A stretch of 64,000 nt of DNA from JBHFEI01 sp041928815 (GCF_041928815.1 NZ_JBHFEI010000017.1:9293-73292), one strand, 5' to 3'; shown: positions 1 to 10,528, numbered from the stretch's first letter. Program-made: numbers and translations. The notes: a model not told the origin generated them from the sequence alone.

Positions 1-69
1 AGGATGTATCAATTTTGGGGCTTCTTTTGTCCTTGACCCGCGGCAGTGAATGTAATTTAACTACATAAT

Positions 70-107
70 GGAGGTGTGAAGGCCTCCAGGCTCATGGAAA
101 TCGGAGG
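70..107 (+). promoter_or_regulatory. 5' leader of the sugar-binding protein gene with competing hairpins
   Basis: GGAGG at 70-74 can pair with CCTCC at 83-87. The same CCTCC can instead pair with GGAGG at 103-107, which is the ribosome binding site of the gene starting at 116. The two pairings exclude each other, so the leader could expose or hide the ribosome binding site. The pairing is seen in the sequence; a regulatory role is inference. No convincing -35/-10 promoter is visible in bases 1-69, which hold no gene. Confidence 0.35.
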
Positions 108-115
108 AGTGACCC

Positions 116-1084
116 ATGAAACGTTCAATTGCTGCTTATGTGCTGGCGCTGATGGCCGGCGTCGCCTCGGCCGGCGTGGCGAATGCCGCCGACTGCAAGG
201 TCGGCATCGCCATGTATACGCTCGGCGCGCCCTATTTCGCCGCCCAGGTGGCGGCCGCCGAGGACCAGGCCAAGAAGGCCGGTTGCGAGGTGACCAGCGC
301 CGACGGCCAGAACGACATGGCCAAGCAGATCGCCGACGTGGAGGACATGGTCGCGCGCGGCGTCAACCTCCTGATCCTCAACCCGCGCGATCCGGAAGGC
401 CTCGTTGCCGCAGCCGACGCGGCGACCGCCGCCGGCGTCAAGGTCGTGGTCATGGATTCCTCGATCAACACCAAGGCGAACGTCGTCACGCAGGTCCGTT
501 CCTCGAACGACCAGAACGGCGTGCTCGTCGGCCAGTGGCTCGCCAACGCCACCAAGGGCAAGGATCTGAAGATCATTCTTCTGTCCGGCGACAAGGGCAA
601 CGAGGTCGGGCGCGATCGCCGTCTCGGCGTGTTCAAGGGCCTCGTCGAAGGCCAGCTCGTCAATGACGGCAAGGTCAGCTTCCAGGTGGTCGGCCAGGGC
701 TGGGGCGGCTGGGCCCACGAGGGCGGCCTCGCGGCGATGGAAGACCTGCTGACCGCCCATCCGGACGCCAATGTCGTTCTCGGCGAGAATGATTCCATGG
801 TGCTCGGCGCGTTGAAGGCGCTGGAGGCCCAGGGCAAGACCGACGTGCTGGCGCTCGCCGCCGCCGACGGCCAGAAGGAGGCGCTCGCGCTGATCAAGGA
901 AGGCAAGTACGGCGCGACCGGCCTCAACGATCCCGATCTCGTCGCCCGCACCGCCGTCGACATCGGGCTGAAGGCCGTCAAGGGTGAGCTTCCCTCCGAC
1001 TTCCCGAAGCTGAACCTGACGACGCCCGCCGTCATCACCAAGGAAAACGTCGACCAGTATTATCGCGCCGACGCCGTTTTCTGA
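116..1084 (+). CDS. Sugar ABC transporter periplasmic substrate-binding protein
   Basis: A 322-residue periplasmic binding protein of the ribose/xylose type (peripla_BP_4 class). An N-terminal signal peptide of about 24 residues ends in an AxA-type site before ADCKVGIAMYTLG. The family pattern of two alpha/beta lobes is visible, with GAPYF near the mature start, then LLILNPRDPEGL, DKGNEVGRDRR and GENDSMVLGALKAL. It should capture a sugar or polyol in the periplasm for the ATPase and permease encoded just downstream. The start is set by GGAGGAG about 6 bases before the ATG. The substrate cannot be told from sequence. Confidence 0.93.
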   Translation: MKRSIAAYVLALMAGVASAGVANAADCKVGIAMYTLGAPYFAAQVAAAEDQAKKAGCEVTSADGQNDMAKQIADVEDMVARGVNLLILNPRDPEGLVAAADAATAAGVKVVVMDSSINTKANVVTQVRSSNDQNGVLVGQWLANATKGKDLKIILLSGDKGNEVGRDRRLGVFKGLVEGQLVNDGKVSFQVVGQGWGGWAHEGGLAAMEDLLTAHPDANVVLGENDSMVLGALKALEAQGKTDVLALAAADGQKEALALIKEGKYGATGLNDPDLVARTAVDIGLKAVKGELPSDFPKLNLTTPAVITKENVDQYYRADAVF

Positions 1085-1276
1085 GTTCCCGTCTCCCTGC
1101 GGCGGCCGCGAGGCCGCCGCGTCGGGACGGCCGGCAGCGCCGGTCGTCCCTTGCCTGGCCGTCGTTTTCGCGGCGGCAAAGCCCGTGCGATCCCGGCATC
1201 GCGGGGCCTTAGAGACAACAGCTGTGGCGCCTGTTGCCGCGATCCCGGTCGCGCGGCGGGTTCTATTGGGGGGAGC

Positions 1277-2799
<1,523 letters not shown>

Positions 2800-2803
<4 letters not shown>

Positions 2804-3795
2804 CCCATACGACAGAGACGGCGGCGCCGCAGGCCCGCAACAACCTCGCCGACATCCGCCTGATCGTCCAGCGCTTCGGCACGCTGGCGATCTTCCTCGT
2901 GCTCGTCATCGTCGCCACCTGGTGGTCGGACAGTTTCCTCAGCCGCGGCAACATCCTCAACGTGCTGCGCCAGGTCGCCTCCACCGCCGGCATCATGGCC
3001 GTCGGCATGCTCTTCGTCATCCTGACGCGCGGCATCGACCTGTCGATCGGCTCGGTCATGGCGCTGGGCTCGGTGCTCACCGGCTATTTCTGCGCGATCT
3101 TGGGCTATGGCACGGCGACCACCATCCTGCTCGTGCTCGTCTGCGGCGGCCTGTGCGGGCTCGTCACCGGCGGCTTCGTCGCCTATCTGCGGCTGCCCTC
3201 CTTCGTCATGTCGCTCGCGATGATGGCGGTGGCGCGCGGCCTGTCGCTGATCATCTCGGAAGGCCGCCCGATCCCGCTCGAGGAGGCCGGTGCCGCCTTC
3301 AGCCGCTTCGGCTCCGGCTTCCTTTTCGGCATTCCGCAGCCCGTCCTCTTGATGTTCGCCGTCTATATCGTCGGCGGCATCGTGCTCAACTTCACCCGCT
3401 TCGGCCGCGTCATCACCGCGATCGGATCCAACGAGGAGGCGGTGCGCCTCTCCGGCATCGCGGTGCCGCGCTACATCCTGGCGGTCTACGTCATTTCCGG
3501 CCTGCTCGCCGGCGTCGCGGGCATTATCGCGGCGAGCCGCACGGGCGTCGGCTCCGCCCAGGTCGGCGTCGGCGCGGAGCTGAACGTGATCGCCGCCGTC
3601 GTCATCGGCGGGGCGAGCCTGATGGGCGGTAAGGGCGGGGTCATCAACACGCTGCTCGGCGCGCTGGTGATGGGCATCATCACCAACATCATGAACCTCG
3701 CCGGCGTGCCGGGCTACCACCAGCAGGTCTATATGGGCGCGATCATCGTCATCGCCATGCTGCTGCAGTACAGCACCGGCTCCCTGAAGCGATAG
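2800..3795 (+). CDS. Sugar ABC transporter permease (RbsC/AraH type)
   Basis: A 331-residue inner-membrane permease of the BPD_transp_2 family with about 8-10 hydrophobic segments. Family hallmarks are LTRGIDLSIGS early in the protein and the late loop NVIAAVVIGGASLMGGKGG. It starts at the ATG overlapping the ATPase stop; upstream in-frame starts lie inside the ATPase gene in another frame. It forms the transport channel with the two preceding gene products. A strong hairpin follows it. Confidence 0.95.
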
Positions 3796-3802
3796 GCCGT
3801 GC

Positions 3803-3828
3803 GCCCGGGAGGGGACGCCCTCCCGGGC
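3803..3828 (+). terminator. Hairpin after the sugar permease gene
   Basis: An 11-bp perfect stem, GCCCGGGAGGG paired with CCCTCCCGGGC, around a 4-base loop, starting 8 bases after the permease stop. There is no clear T-run, so it is either a weak terminator or a 3' mRNA-stabilising hairpin separating the transporter genes from the catabolic genes. Confidence 0.55.
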
Positions 3829-3899
3829 CGGCGTTTCGGCCGCAGCGTGACGGGGGATACCTCTTTCCTTCGCCGGACCCTTGCATCCCGTTTTTCATA

Positions 3900-3924
3900 T
3901 GTGATAAAAAATCACAATTGTGAT
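3900..3924. promoter_or_regulatory. Operator: inverted-repeat TGTGAT / ATCACA cluster
   Basis: Three half-sites in a row: TGTGAT (3900-3905), five A, ATCACA (3911-3916), then TTGTGAT. The segment 3911-3924 (ATCACAATTGTGAT) is a perfect 14-bp palindrome. It lies 50-74 bases before the dehydrogenase start in AT-rich DNA. The likely ligand is the SorC-type regulator encoded at 6666 (inference). A CRP-like factor is an alternative, because TGTGA-N7-TCACA is close to the CRP consensus. Confidence 0.6.
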
Positions 3925-3973
3925 GTTCCGCTGGCAGGCCGCTTGCGCCGCGCGGGTTACGAAAGGTGACACG

Positions 3974-5020
3974 ATGACTGCCCACCGTCCGAACGATCTC
4001 ATGCGCGCCATCGTGCTGCACGCGCCCGGCGACATCCGCCTCGAGCACCGGCCGACGCCGGCGGCAGGGCCGGGCGAGGTCCTGCTCCGGGTCGCCTCCG
4101 TCGGGGTCTGCGGCTCGGACCTGCCGCGCATGCTGGTCAAGGGATCGTGGAAGATGCCGCTGATCACCGGCCACGAGTTTTCCGGCCATATCCACGCGCT
4201 CGGCGAGGGCGTCACCGGCTGGGATGTCGGCGAGCTCACCGCCATCGCGCCGCTTCTGCCCTGCAACCAGTGCATCGAATGCAAGACCGGCAACTTCTCG
4301 CGCTGCCGCGACTACGACTATTTCGGCAGTCGCCGCGACGGCGCCTATGCGGAATATGTCGCCGTGCCGGTCGAGAACCTGATCAAGACGCCGCAGCATG
4401 TCGATCCGCGCGCCGTGGCCATGACCGATCCGGCCTCGATCGCGCTTCATGCGCTCTGGAAGGCCGGCGGCATGCGCGTCGGCCAGGTCGGCGGCGTGGT
4501 CGGCTGCGGGCCGATCGGCCTCTTCGCCATCCAGTGGATGCGGCTGATGGGGGCCTCCAAGGTGATTGCCGTCGACGTGTCGGAGGAGAAGCTGGCGCTG
4601 GCGCGCGAGGCGGGTGCCGACGTGCTGGTGCTTGCCGCCGATTTCGCCGCCAACAAGGAGCGCGCCGATCTCGTCATCGAGGCGGTCGGCCTGGATTCCA
4701 CCATCAACGCCGCAATTACGCTCGCCGCCCCCGGCGGTCATGTCACCTTCATCGGCATCCCGGTGCCGGACGTCACGCTCTCCAACGCCACCTTCCAGCG
4801 CTTCCTGCGCCAGGAAGTGTCGCTGCACGGTTCCTGGAACAGCTTTGGCGCGCCCTTCCCGGGGCCGCAATGGACGACGACGATCGAGAAATTCGCCACC
4901 GGCGAGCTGAAGTGGGAGTTCATGATCTCGCATGATCTTGACCTCGAGGAGCTTCCGGGCATCTTCGAGCGGTTCGCGGCGAAGGATCTGCATTTCTCGA
5001 AGGTGCTGTTCCATCCCTGA
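3974..5020 (+). CDS. Zinc-dependent alcohol/polyol dehydrogenase (MDR superfamily)
   Basis: A 348-residue medium-chain dehydrogenase resembling sorbitol, threonine or galactitol-phosphate dehydrogenases. Visible elements are the catalytic zinc region VCGSD and GHEFSG, the four-cysteine structural zinc lobe (PC-x2-C-x2-C-x7-C), and a Rossmann fold beginning GGVVGCGPIGL. It should oxidise a polyol or sugar(-phosphate) with NAD(P). The start at 3974 is chosen because AAAGGTG precedes it; the earlier in-frame ATG at 3920 lies inside the operator palindrome. It sits ahead of the FGGY kinase gene, which suggests a polyol -> ketose -> ketose-phosphate route (inference). Confidence 0.9.
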   Translation: MTAHRPNDLMRAIVLHAPGDIRLEHRPTPAAGPGEVLLRVASVGVCGSDLPRMLVKGSWKMPLITGHEFSGHIHALGEGVTGWDVGELTAIAPLLPCNQCIECKTGNFSRCRDYDYFGSRRDGAYAEYVAVPVENLIKTPQHVDPRAVAMTDPASIALHALWKAGGMRVGQVGGVVGCGPIGLFAIQWMRLMGASKVIAVDVSEEKLALAREAGADVLVLAADFAANKERADLVIEAVGLDSTINAAITLAAPGGHVTFIGIPVPDVTLSNATFQRFLRQEVSLHGSWNSFGAPFPGPQWTTTIEKFATGELKWEFMISHDLDLEELPGIFERFAAKDLHFSKVLFHP

Positions 5021-5139
5021 CTGCCCCGGAAGGGCGGCCGCGCGGTCGCGGGACATGGTTCCGGCCCATGTCTTCGCCGCATGGTCCGGTGCCGGAGCCG
5101 ATGCGCTGCGGCGGGAAATGCTGTTGAGGGGAGGGCGGA

Positions 5140-6669
5140 ATGGCTGCGGTTCTCAGTCTGGATTTCGGCACGGGCGGCGCCCGCGCCGCCATTTTCGACA
5201 CGGCGACGAATCGCATCGTCGCCAGGGGCGAGGCACCCTACCGGACGCGCCACCTGCCGCCGAACCGGGCGGAGCAGGACCCGGAGGACTGGATGCGCGC
5301 GCTCGCCTCCATCGTCCCCGGCCTCGTCGCCGAGGCGGGATCGCCGGAGATCGCCGCGGTCGCGGTCGCGACCTTCGCCTCGACGGTCGTCGTCTGCGAC
5401 CGGGCCGGACGGCCGCTGGCGCCGGCCGTTCTCTGGATGGACGCGCGCGCAGCCGAGGAGGCTGCCTTCACCGAGACCGTCGATCACCCGATCCTTGCCG
5501 ACAGCGGCGGCTCGGACGCGGTCGAATGGCTGGTGCCGAAGGCCATGTGGTTCGCCCGCAACGCGCCCGACCTCTGGGCCCGCACCGAGGTGATCTGCGA
5601 GGCGCTCGATTTCGTCAACCACCGGCTGACCGGCGTCTGGGCGGGCTCGCTGATGAACGCCACCTGCAAGTGGAACTACGACAGCCGCAACCGCGCCTTC
5701 TGCACCGATCTATACGCGCTTCTCGGCGTGCCGGAACTCGGCGACAAGCTGCCGGGCCGCATCGTCGACATCGGCGCCATCATCGCGCCGATGCTGCCGG
5801 AGATGGCGCATATGCTCGGCATTCCCGGTACGCCCGTCGTCGTCCAGGGCGGCATCGACGCCCATATGGGCACCTTCGGCGCCGATACGGTGACGCCCGG
5901 ATCGATGTTGTTCATCGGCGGCACCTCGAATGTCCACCTGACCCAGGTCGAGGATGACGGGCGCGACATCCGCGGCGTCTGGGGGCCCTATCCGAACGCG
6001 CTGACGCCGGGTCTCCGGATGATCGAGGGCGGCCAGGTCTCGGCCGGCTCCATCCTGCAATGGCTGAGCCACACGATCTTCGGCGTCGACGAGGCCGGGT
6101 TTCGCGCGCTCTGCGCCGATGCCGCCGCGATCGCGCCGGACGCGACGGGCCTTCTCGCGCTCGACTACTGGATGGGCAACCGCACGCCCTATCGCGATGC
6201 GCGCCTGCGCGGCGCCTTCCTCGGCCTGTCGCTCTCCCACGACCGCGCCTCGATCTATCGCGCGGCGGTCACCGGCGTGGCGCTCGGCGCGGCGAACGTC
6301 GTCTTCGACCTCGAACGGCAGGGCGTGACGATCGACCGGATCGTCGTCTCCGGCGGCATCATGCGCAATCCGCTCTGGCTGGAGGCGACGATTGACGCAA
6401 TCGGCAAACCCGTCGAACTGGCGCTCGACGACAACCTGTCGCTCTATGGCGGGGCGGTCGCCTGCACCGTCGCGCTCGGCCTTTTTCCCGACCTGACGAC
6501 GGCGGCGCGGGCCCTGCGCGCGCCGGTCGTCGAACGGCAGCCCGATCCCGGCCGCCACCGGCAGTATCGCGCCATGCTCGCCGACTACCGCGACGCGACC
6601 GAACGGCTTGCGCCCGTCTTCCACCGGCTCTCGGACGCCGCCTCCTCGAAAGCCTCGGAGCGGCCATGA
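5140..6669 (+). CDS. FGGY-family carbohydrate kinase
   Basis: A 509-residue sugar kinase of the xylulokinase/ribulokinase/erythritol kinase superfamily. The N-terminal phosphate-1 motif LSLDFGTGGARA starts at residue 5. The presumed catalytic Asp is in QGGIDAHMG near residue 240. The C-terminal FGGY domain carries MLFIGGTSN and VVSGGIMRNPLW. It would phosphorylate the ketose or polyol made or imported by the neighbouring gene products, using ATP in the cytoplasm. A strong ribosome binding site (GAGGGGAGGG) supports the start. The exact substrate is unknown. Confidence 0.92.
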   Translation: MAAVLSLDFGTGGARAAIFDTATNRIVARGEAPYRTRHLPPNRAEQDPEDWMRALASIVPGLVAEAGSPEIAAVAVATFASTVVVCDRAGRPLAPAVLWMDARAAEEAAFTETVDHPILADSGGSDAVEWLVPKAMWFARNAPDLWARTEVICEALDFVNHRLTGVWAGSLMNATCKWNYDSRNRAFCTDLYALLGVPELGDKLPGRIVDIGAIIAPMLPEMAHMLGIPGTPVVVQGGIDAHMGTFGADTVTPGSMLFIGGTSNVHLTQVEDDGRDIRGVWGPYPNALTPGLRMIEGGQVSAGSILQWLSHTIFGVDEAGFRALCADAAAIAPDATGLLALDYWMGNRTPYRDARLRGAFLGLSLSHDRASIYRAAVTGVALGAANVVFDLERQGVTIDRIVVSGGIMRNPLWLEATIDAIGKPVELALDDNLSLYGGAVACTVALGLFPDLTTAARALRAPVVERQPDPGRHRQYRAMLADYRDATERLAPVFHRLSDAASSKASERP

Positions 6670-7649
6670 GGGAAGAGAGCGAGCGTGCCAGCAACCGCCT
6701 GCCGCTGGACGAAAGCCGCGAGCACCTGATGGTGAAGGTGGCGCGCATGACCTACCAGCAGGAGCTGAACCAGTCGGAGATCGCCGCCGAGACGGGGCTC
6801 AACCGCTGGCAGGTCAGCCGCCTGCTGCAGGAAGCGCGCGACCTCGGCATCGTCCGCATCGAGATCGTGCCGCGTTCGCCGCGCCGGCCGGATCTGGAGG
6901 CGGCGCTGCAGCGGGCCTTCAACCTTTCCGATTCCGTCGTGGTCTCGCGCGAGGGCGAGCAGGCGGAGGGGCTGGACACGGTCGCCCAGGCCGCCGGACA
7001 GTATATCGCCCAGTTGAAGCCGAAGGGCGCGACCGTCGGCGTCTCCTGGGGCCGGACCATGGGCGCCGTCGCCCACTGGCTTCCGGACAAATGGAGCGAG
7101 GGCGGCGAGGTCGTGCAGATCAACGGCACGGTCGTGCCCATTCCGGGCGTGATGTACCACAACGACGTCGCCGCCGTCTTCGCCCGCAAGGCCGATGCGC
7201 AGCTCGTGCCGCTGCCGGTGCCGGCGATCGTCGGCCAGCGCATCACCCGCGAGGTGCTGGAGCGCGACCGCATCGTCGCCGACGTGCTCGACAGGGCCCG
7301 TTCGGCCGAGATCCTGATGTTTTCCTGCGGCGCGCTCAGCGAGGATTCCGTGCTGGTGCGTTCCGGCAATGTCCGCAGGGCGGAAATGAGCGCGCTTCTG
7401 GAGAAGGGCGCGGTCGGCGACGTGCTCGGCCGCTTCATCGACGGCGACGGCCGGATCGTCGACGAGGATCTCGACGCCCGCACCATCGGCCTGTCGCTTG
7501 CCGATGTGAAGCGCGGCGCCCGCGTGATCGGTATCGCCTCGGGGAGCGACAAGTCGGCCGTCGTTCTCGGCGTGCTGCGCGCGGGCCTCGTCACCGTCCT
7601 CGTCACCGACGAGGCGATCGCGCAATTCGCCCTCGAGCATGCCCGGTGA
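6666..7649 (+). CDS. SorC/DeoR-type sugar-binding transcriptional regulator
   Basis: A 327-residue regulator. An N-terminal helix-turn-helix (QSEIAAETGLNRWQVSRLL, about residues 37-55) is followed by the SorC effector domain with VGVSWGRTMGAVA and a C-terminal VTDEAIAQFAL. The effector of this family is usually a phosphorylated sugar, which fits a product of the kinase encoded immediately upstream. The ATG overlaps the kinase stop (ATGA), so kinase and regulator are co-translated. Probable target: the repeats at 3900-3924 (inference). Confidence 0.92.
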   Translation: MREESERASNRLPLDESREHLMVKVARMTYQQELNQSEIAAETGLNRWQVSRLLQEARDLGIVRIEIVPRSPRRPDLEAALQRAFNLSDSVVVSREGEQAEGLDTVAQAAGQYIAQLKPKGATVGVSWGRTMGAVAHWLPDKWSEGGEVVQINGTVVPIPGVMYHNDVAAVFARKADAQLVPLPVPAIVGQRITREVLERDRIVADVLDRARSAEILMFSCGALSEDSVLVRSGNVRRAEMSALLEKGAVGDVLGRFIDGDGRIVDEDLDARTIGLSLADVKRGARVIGIASGSDKSAVVLGVLRAGLVTVLVTDEAIAQFALEHAR

Positions 7650-7731
7650 GCGGCCGGCAGCGCCCCATCACCGCCTGCCGCCGGACGTTCCGGGCAGGCC
7701 CGACCTCTCGAACCCGACAGGATGACGTGAC

Positions 7732-8847
7732 ATGACCCAACGCGGCTATGGTGGCCCCCTCCGCTACGTCCAGGGACCCGGCGTGATCGCCGATCTCGGC
7801 GCTTATGTCGCGCCGATCGCGACATCGGCGCTCGTCGTCATCGACGCCTTCTTCTGGGACAGCCTGGTGCCGTCGATCGAGAAGGGGCTCGCCGGCAAGG
7901 GCGTGTCGAGCCGTTTCGTCCGCTTCGGCGGCGAGGCGACCGACGCCGAGGTCGAGCGCTGCGTGGCGGAAGGCCGTGCGTCCGGCGCCGGCATCGTCAT
8001 CGGTGTCGGCGGCGGCAAGGCGCTCGACACGGCCAAGATCGCCGCCTTCCACCTCGACGCCCGCATCGCCACGGTGCCGACGATCGCCTCGACCGATTCC
8101 CCGACGAGTTCGCTCGGTGTCATCTACACGGCCGACGGTGTCTACGACCATGTCGTGCGCTGCGGCCGCAACCCCGACATCGTGCTGGTCGACAGCGAAC
8201 TGATCATCCGCGCCCCGGTGCGCTTCCTCGTGTCCGGCATGGGCGATGCGCTGTCGACCTGGTACGAGGCGCGATCGAACCTCGAATCCCGCTCGAACAA
8301 CTATATCGGCGACGGCTATGCCGCGACGGTTGCCGGTGCCCGCATCGCGCGCGCCTGCCACGACGTGCTGATGCGTGACGGCCGTTCCGCCCTTGCCGCC
8401 GCGCGCAGCGGCCGGCTGACGCCGGCGGTCGAGAACATCATCGAGGCGAACACGCTCCTGAGCGGCCTCGGCTTCGAGAATTGCGGCGTTTCCGCGGCCC
8501 ATGGCGTCCATGACGCGCTGACCGCGCTGGAGCCGACGCATCACTTCTTCCACGGCGAGAAGGTCGCCTTCGGCGTCATCTGCCTGCTGGTGCTCGAAGG
8601 CCGGCCGCCGGAGGAACTGGAGGAAGCGCTCGACTTCTGCATCGATCTCGGCCTGCCGACGACGCTTGCCGATCTCGGATTGAAGGACGCGACCGAGGCG
8701 GATCTGGCGAGCGTCGGCGAACTGGCGATGAAGCCGACCAACGTCATCCACTCGGTTCCCGTCACGCTCACCGCCCGGTCGATCGCCGACAGCATCTGGA
8801 CCGCGAGCCGGCTCGCCGAGGAGCGCAAGGCCGGCCGGCGCTGCTGA
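7732..8847 (+). CDS. Iron-containing alcohol dehydrogenase, glycerol dehydrogenase (GldA) family
   Basis: A 371-residue group-III metal-dependent dehydrogenase. Visible elements are the NAD-binding IGVGGGKALDTAK, the STDSPTSS loop, the metal ligand Asp in GMGDALSTW, and the metal-binding histidines in AAHGVHDALT and FFHGEKVAFG, all typical of GldA. It interconverts a polyol such as glycerol and its ketone with NAD. It follows the regulator by 82 bases on the same strand, so it probably belongs to the same catabolic locus. In such loci these enzymes often act on dihydroxyacetone-like or other short polyols; the substrate here is unproven. Confidence 0.93.
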   Translation: MTQRGYGGPLRYVQGPGVIADLGAYVAPIATSALVVIDAFFWDSLVPSIEKGLAGKGVSSRFVRFGGEATDAEVERCVAEGRASGAGIVIGVGGGKALDTAKIAAFHLDARIATVPTIASTDSPTSSLGVIYTADGVYDHVVRCGRNPDIVLVDSELIIRAPVRFLVSGMGDALSTWYEARSNLESRSNNYIGDGYAATVAGARIARACHDVLMRDGRSALAAARSGRLTPAVENIIEANTLLSGLGFENCGVSAAHGVHDALTALEPTHHFFHGEKVAFGVICLLVLEGRPPEELEEALDFCIDLGLPTTLADLGLKDATEADLASVGELAMKPTNVIHSVPVTLTARSIADSIWTASRLAEERKAGRRC

Positions 8848-8857
8848 ACGATCCTGT

Positions 8858-8885
8858 CCGGCCGAAGCGCGATCGCCTCGGCCGG
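8858..8885. terminator. Hairpin after the GldA-like gene (dispersed-repeat core)
   Basis: CCGGCCGA pairs with TCGGCCGG around an inner GCG-CGAT-CGC hairpin. It starts 10 bases after the stop codon and could end transcription, though no T-run follows. The 22-base core at 8861-8882 recurs with two changes at 63874-63895, which suggests a dispersed palindromic element rather than a dedicated terminator. Confidence 0.5.
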
Positions 8886-8954
8886 CGAGTGGATCGAGAG
8901 CGGGAGGACGACTGGTCGAGGGGGTCTCCGGCAGGTTGCAAGGCTGCGTGCGGC

Positions 8955-10508
8955 TCAGCCGCCGCCCGTCAGCCCGTGCTCGTCCTCGGCGCTCCAGCCG
9001 GCGACGGGCGTCAGCGGCAGATCCGGCACCTGCGGATAGACGACGATCTTCCCGGACACCGTCCCCTCGGAGACGGCCATCAGCGCCTTCGGCAGCGTGT
9101 CGAGCCCGGCGACGGCGGCGATGTTGGCGGAGAGGTCGAGCGTGCCGGCCTCAACGCGGGAAAGCACGTTGCGCATGTCCTCGACCGAGCATCCGGTCGA
9201 GCCGGTGAAGCGCATTCCGGTCAACGCGACGGCCGCGAGATCGACGGCGACGCCTTGTCCGTAGGGAAAGCCGGCAAAGAGGGAGAGGAGCCCGTCCGGC
9301 GCGAGCAGGCCCGTTGCCTGCGCGATCGCGGCCGCACTCGGCGCGACGATCATCGCGTCGTCGACGCCAGCCGGCGCGTGCTCCTTCAGGATACCGGCCA
9401 GATCCTCGGCGCCGGCCGCGATCAGCCGGCGCCCGTTGGCGTCGGCGATCGCCTTGAAATCGCGCAGGATGTCGTCGATCCGCTGGCCCTTGCGTGAGGT
9501 CGCGATTACGGTGCGCGGGCCTTCCGGCAGTTGCAGCAGGCGGTGGACGTGGATGCGACCCATCGCGCCGCCGGCGCCGTGGACGAGGGCGACACCGCCG
9601 GGACGGACGTCGAAGCGCTGCGCGTCCGGGGAAAGCGCTGCATCGAGATCGCGCGAGGAGGTGCCGAGGAAGCTCAGCCCGTCATAATGCAGCCGCGCCG
9701 GATCGATCGACACCGGACCGGGCGACGGCCCCGTCCGTCCCTGCAGCAGCACGCCGCCGGTCGCCAGCAGCCCCGCGAGCCGTTCGAGGTGGGCTGCGCC
9801 GAGGTCGCCGAGGGCGAGGATGTCGTCGAACCGGCCGGAGAGCCCGTCGAGGCCGTCGGCCCGGGTGACCGCGCGCGGCCGCAGGAAATCCGGCACGTCG
9901 CCGACGACGGTGATCTCCCGCCATTCCGGCACGTCGGCCAGCGAGAAATCGGCGCCCGGCGCGGAGACGACCAGCGCCCGGCCGCCGGGCAGGAGTTGGC
10001 CACGCACATTCGGACGCCAGCTCTTCTCCACGCAGCCATAGGGCTCCAAAAGCGCGATCGCGGCCGCCGACACCGTCTCGGGAACGTCGAAGACATGGCC
10101 GGACAGGGCCTCGGGGCCGAGGCGCAGATATTGCGCGAAGGCGCCCGGCCGGTCCATGCCGATGATGCTGCGGGCGCCGTCGATCACCATGGCCGGCTGC
10201 AGGCCGAGCCGCTGGCCCGGATGAAACCGTCCGGCCTGCGCCGCGCCGACGGTGACGACGCGCAGGCAGGCCTCGTGGCCGAGCACCGTGTCGATCGCGC
10301 CCTTCGCGCCGGCAAAGAGCGGATGCTCCGGCCCCATGCGCATGATCTTGATGTCGGACGAGCAGATCGAGACCGCCTCCACCCGGGCGATGACCTCCTC
10401 GTCGCCGGGCTCGGAAACGGCGAGGGTCTCCGGCTCGGCGGTCATCATCGCCTCGAACGTGCCGCCGCGATGCGGCCAGTGCCGGTTCGTGCGCATTGTC
10501 CTGTCCAT
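8955..10508 (-). CDS. Long alcohol-dehydrogenase-like oxidoreductase (MDR superfamily)
   Basis: A 517-residue protein, much longer than ordinary 340-400-residue MDR enzymes. The N-terminal GroES-like part has SICSSDIKIM and GHEACLRVV (Cys and His/Glu zinc-ligand positions). A degenerate nucleotide-fold region (ALVVSAPGADFSLADV) follows, then a second Rossmann-like segment with LVHGAGGAMGRIHVHRLLQ. It distantly recalls sorbose-1-phosphate reductase-type proteins. It lacks the four-Cys structural zinc lobe seen in the protein encoded at 3974. The start could be 10508, 10496 (AGGAC upstream) or 10448. It is downstream of the monooxygenase gene on the same strand. Substrate unknown. Confidence 0.8.
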   Translation of the reverse strand: MDRTMRTNRHWPHRGGTFEAMMTAEPETLAVSEPGDEEVIARVEAVSICSSDIKIMRMGPEHPLFAGAKGAIDTVLGHEACLRVVTVGAAQAGRFHPGQRLGLQPAMVIDGARSIIGMDRPGAFAQYLRLGPEALSGHVFDVPETVSAAAIALLEPYGCVEKSWRPNVRGQLLPGGRALVVSAPGADFSLADVPEWREITVVGDVPDFLRPRAVTRADGLDGLSGRFDDILALGDLGAAHLERLAGLLATGGVLLQGRTGPSPGPVSIDPARLHYDGLSFLGTSSRDLDAALSPDAQRFDVRPGGVALVHGAGGAMGRIHVHRLLQLPEGPRTVIATSRKGQRIDDILRDFKAIADANGRRLIAAGAEDLAGILKEHAPAGVDDAMIVAPSAAAIAQATGLLAPDGLLSLFAGFPYGQGVAVDLAAVALTGMRFTGSTGCSVEDMRNVLSRVEAGTLDLSANIAAVAGLDTLPKALMAVSEGTVSGKIVVYPQVPDLPLTPVAGWSAEDEHGLTGGG

Positions 10509-10528
10509 GCAGTCCGCTTTCTGTCCGT

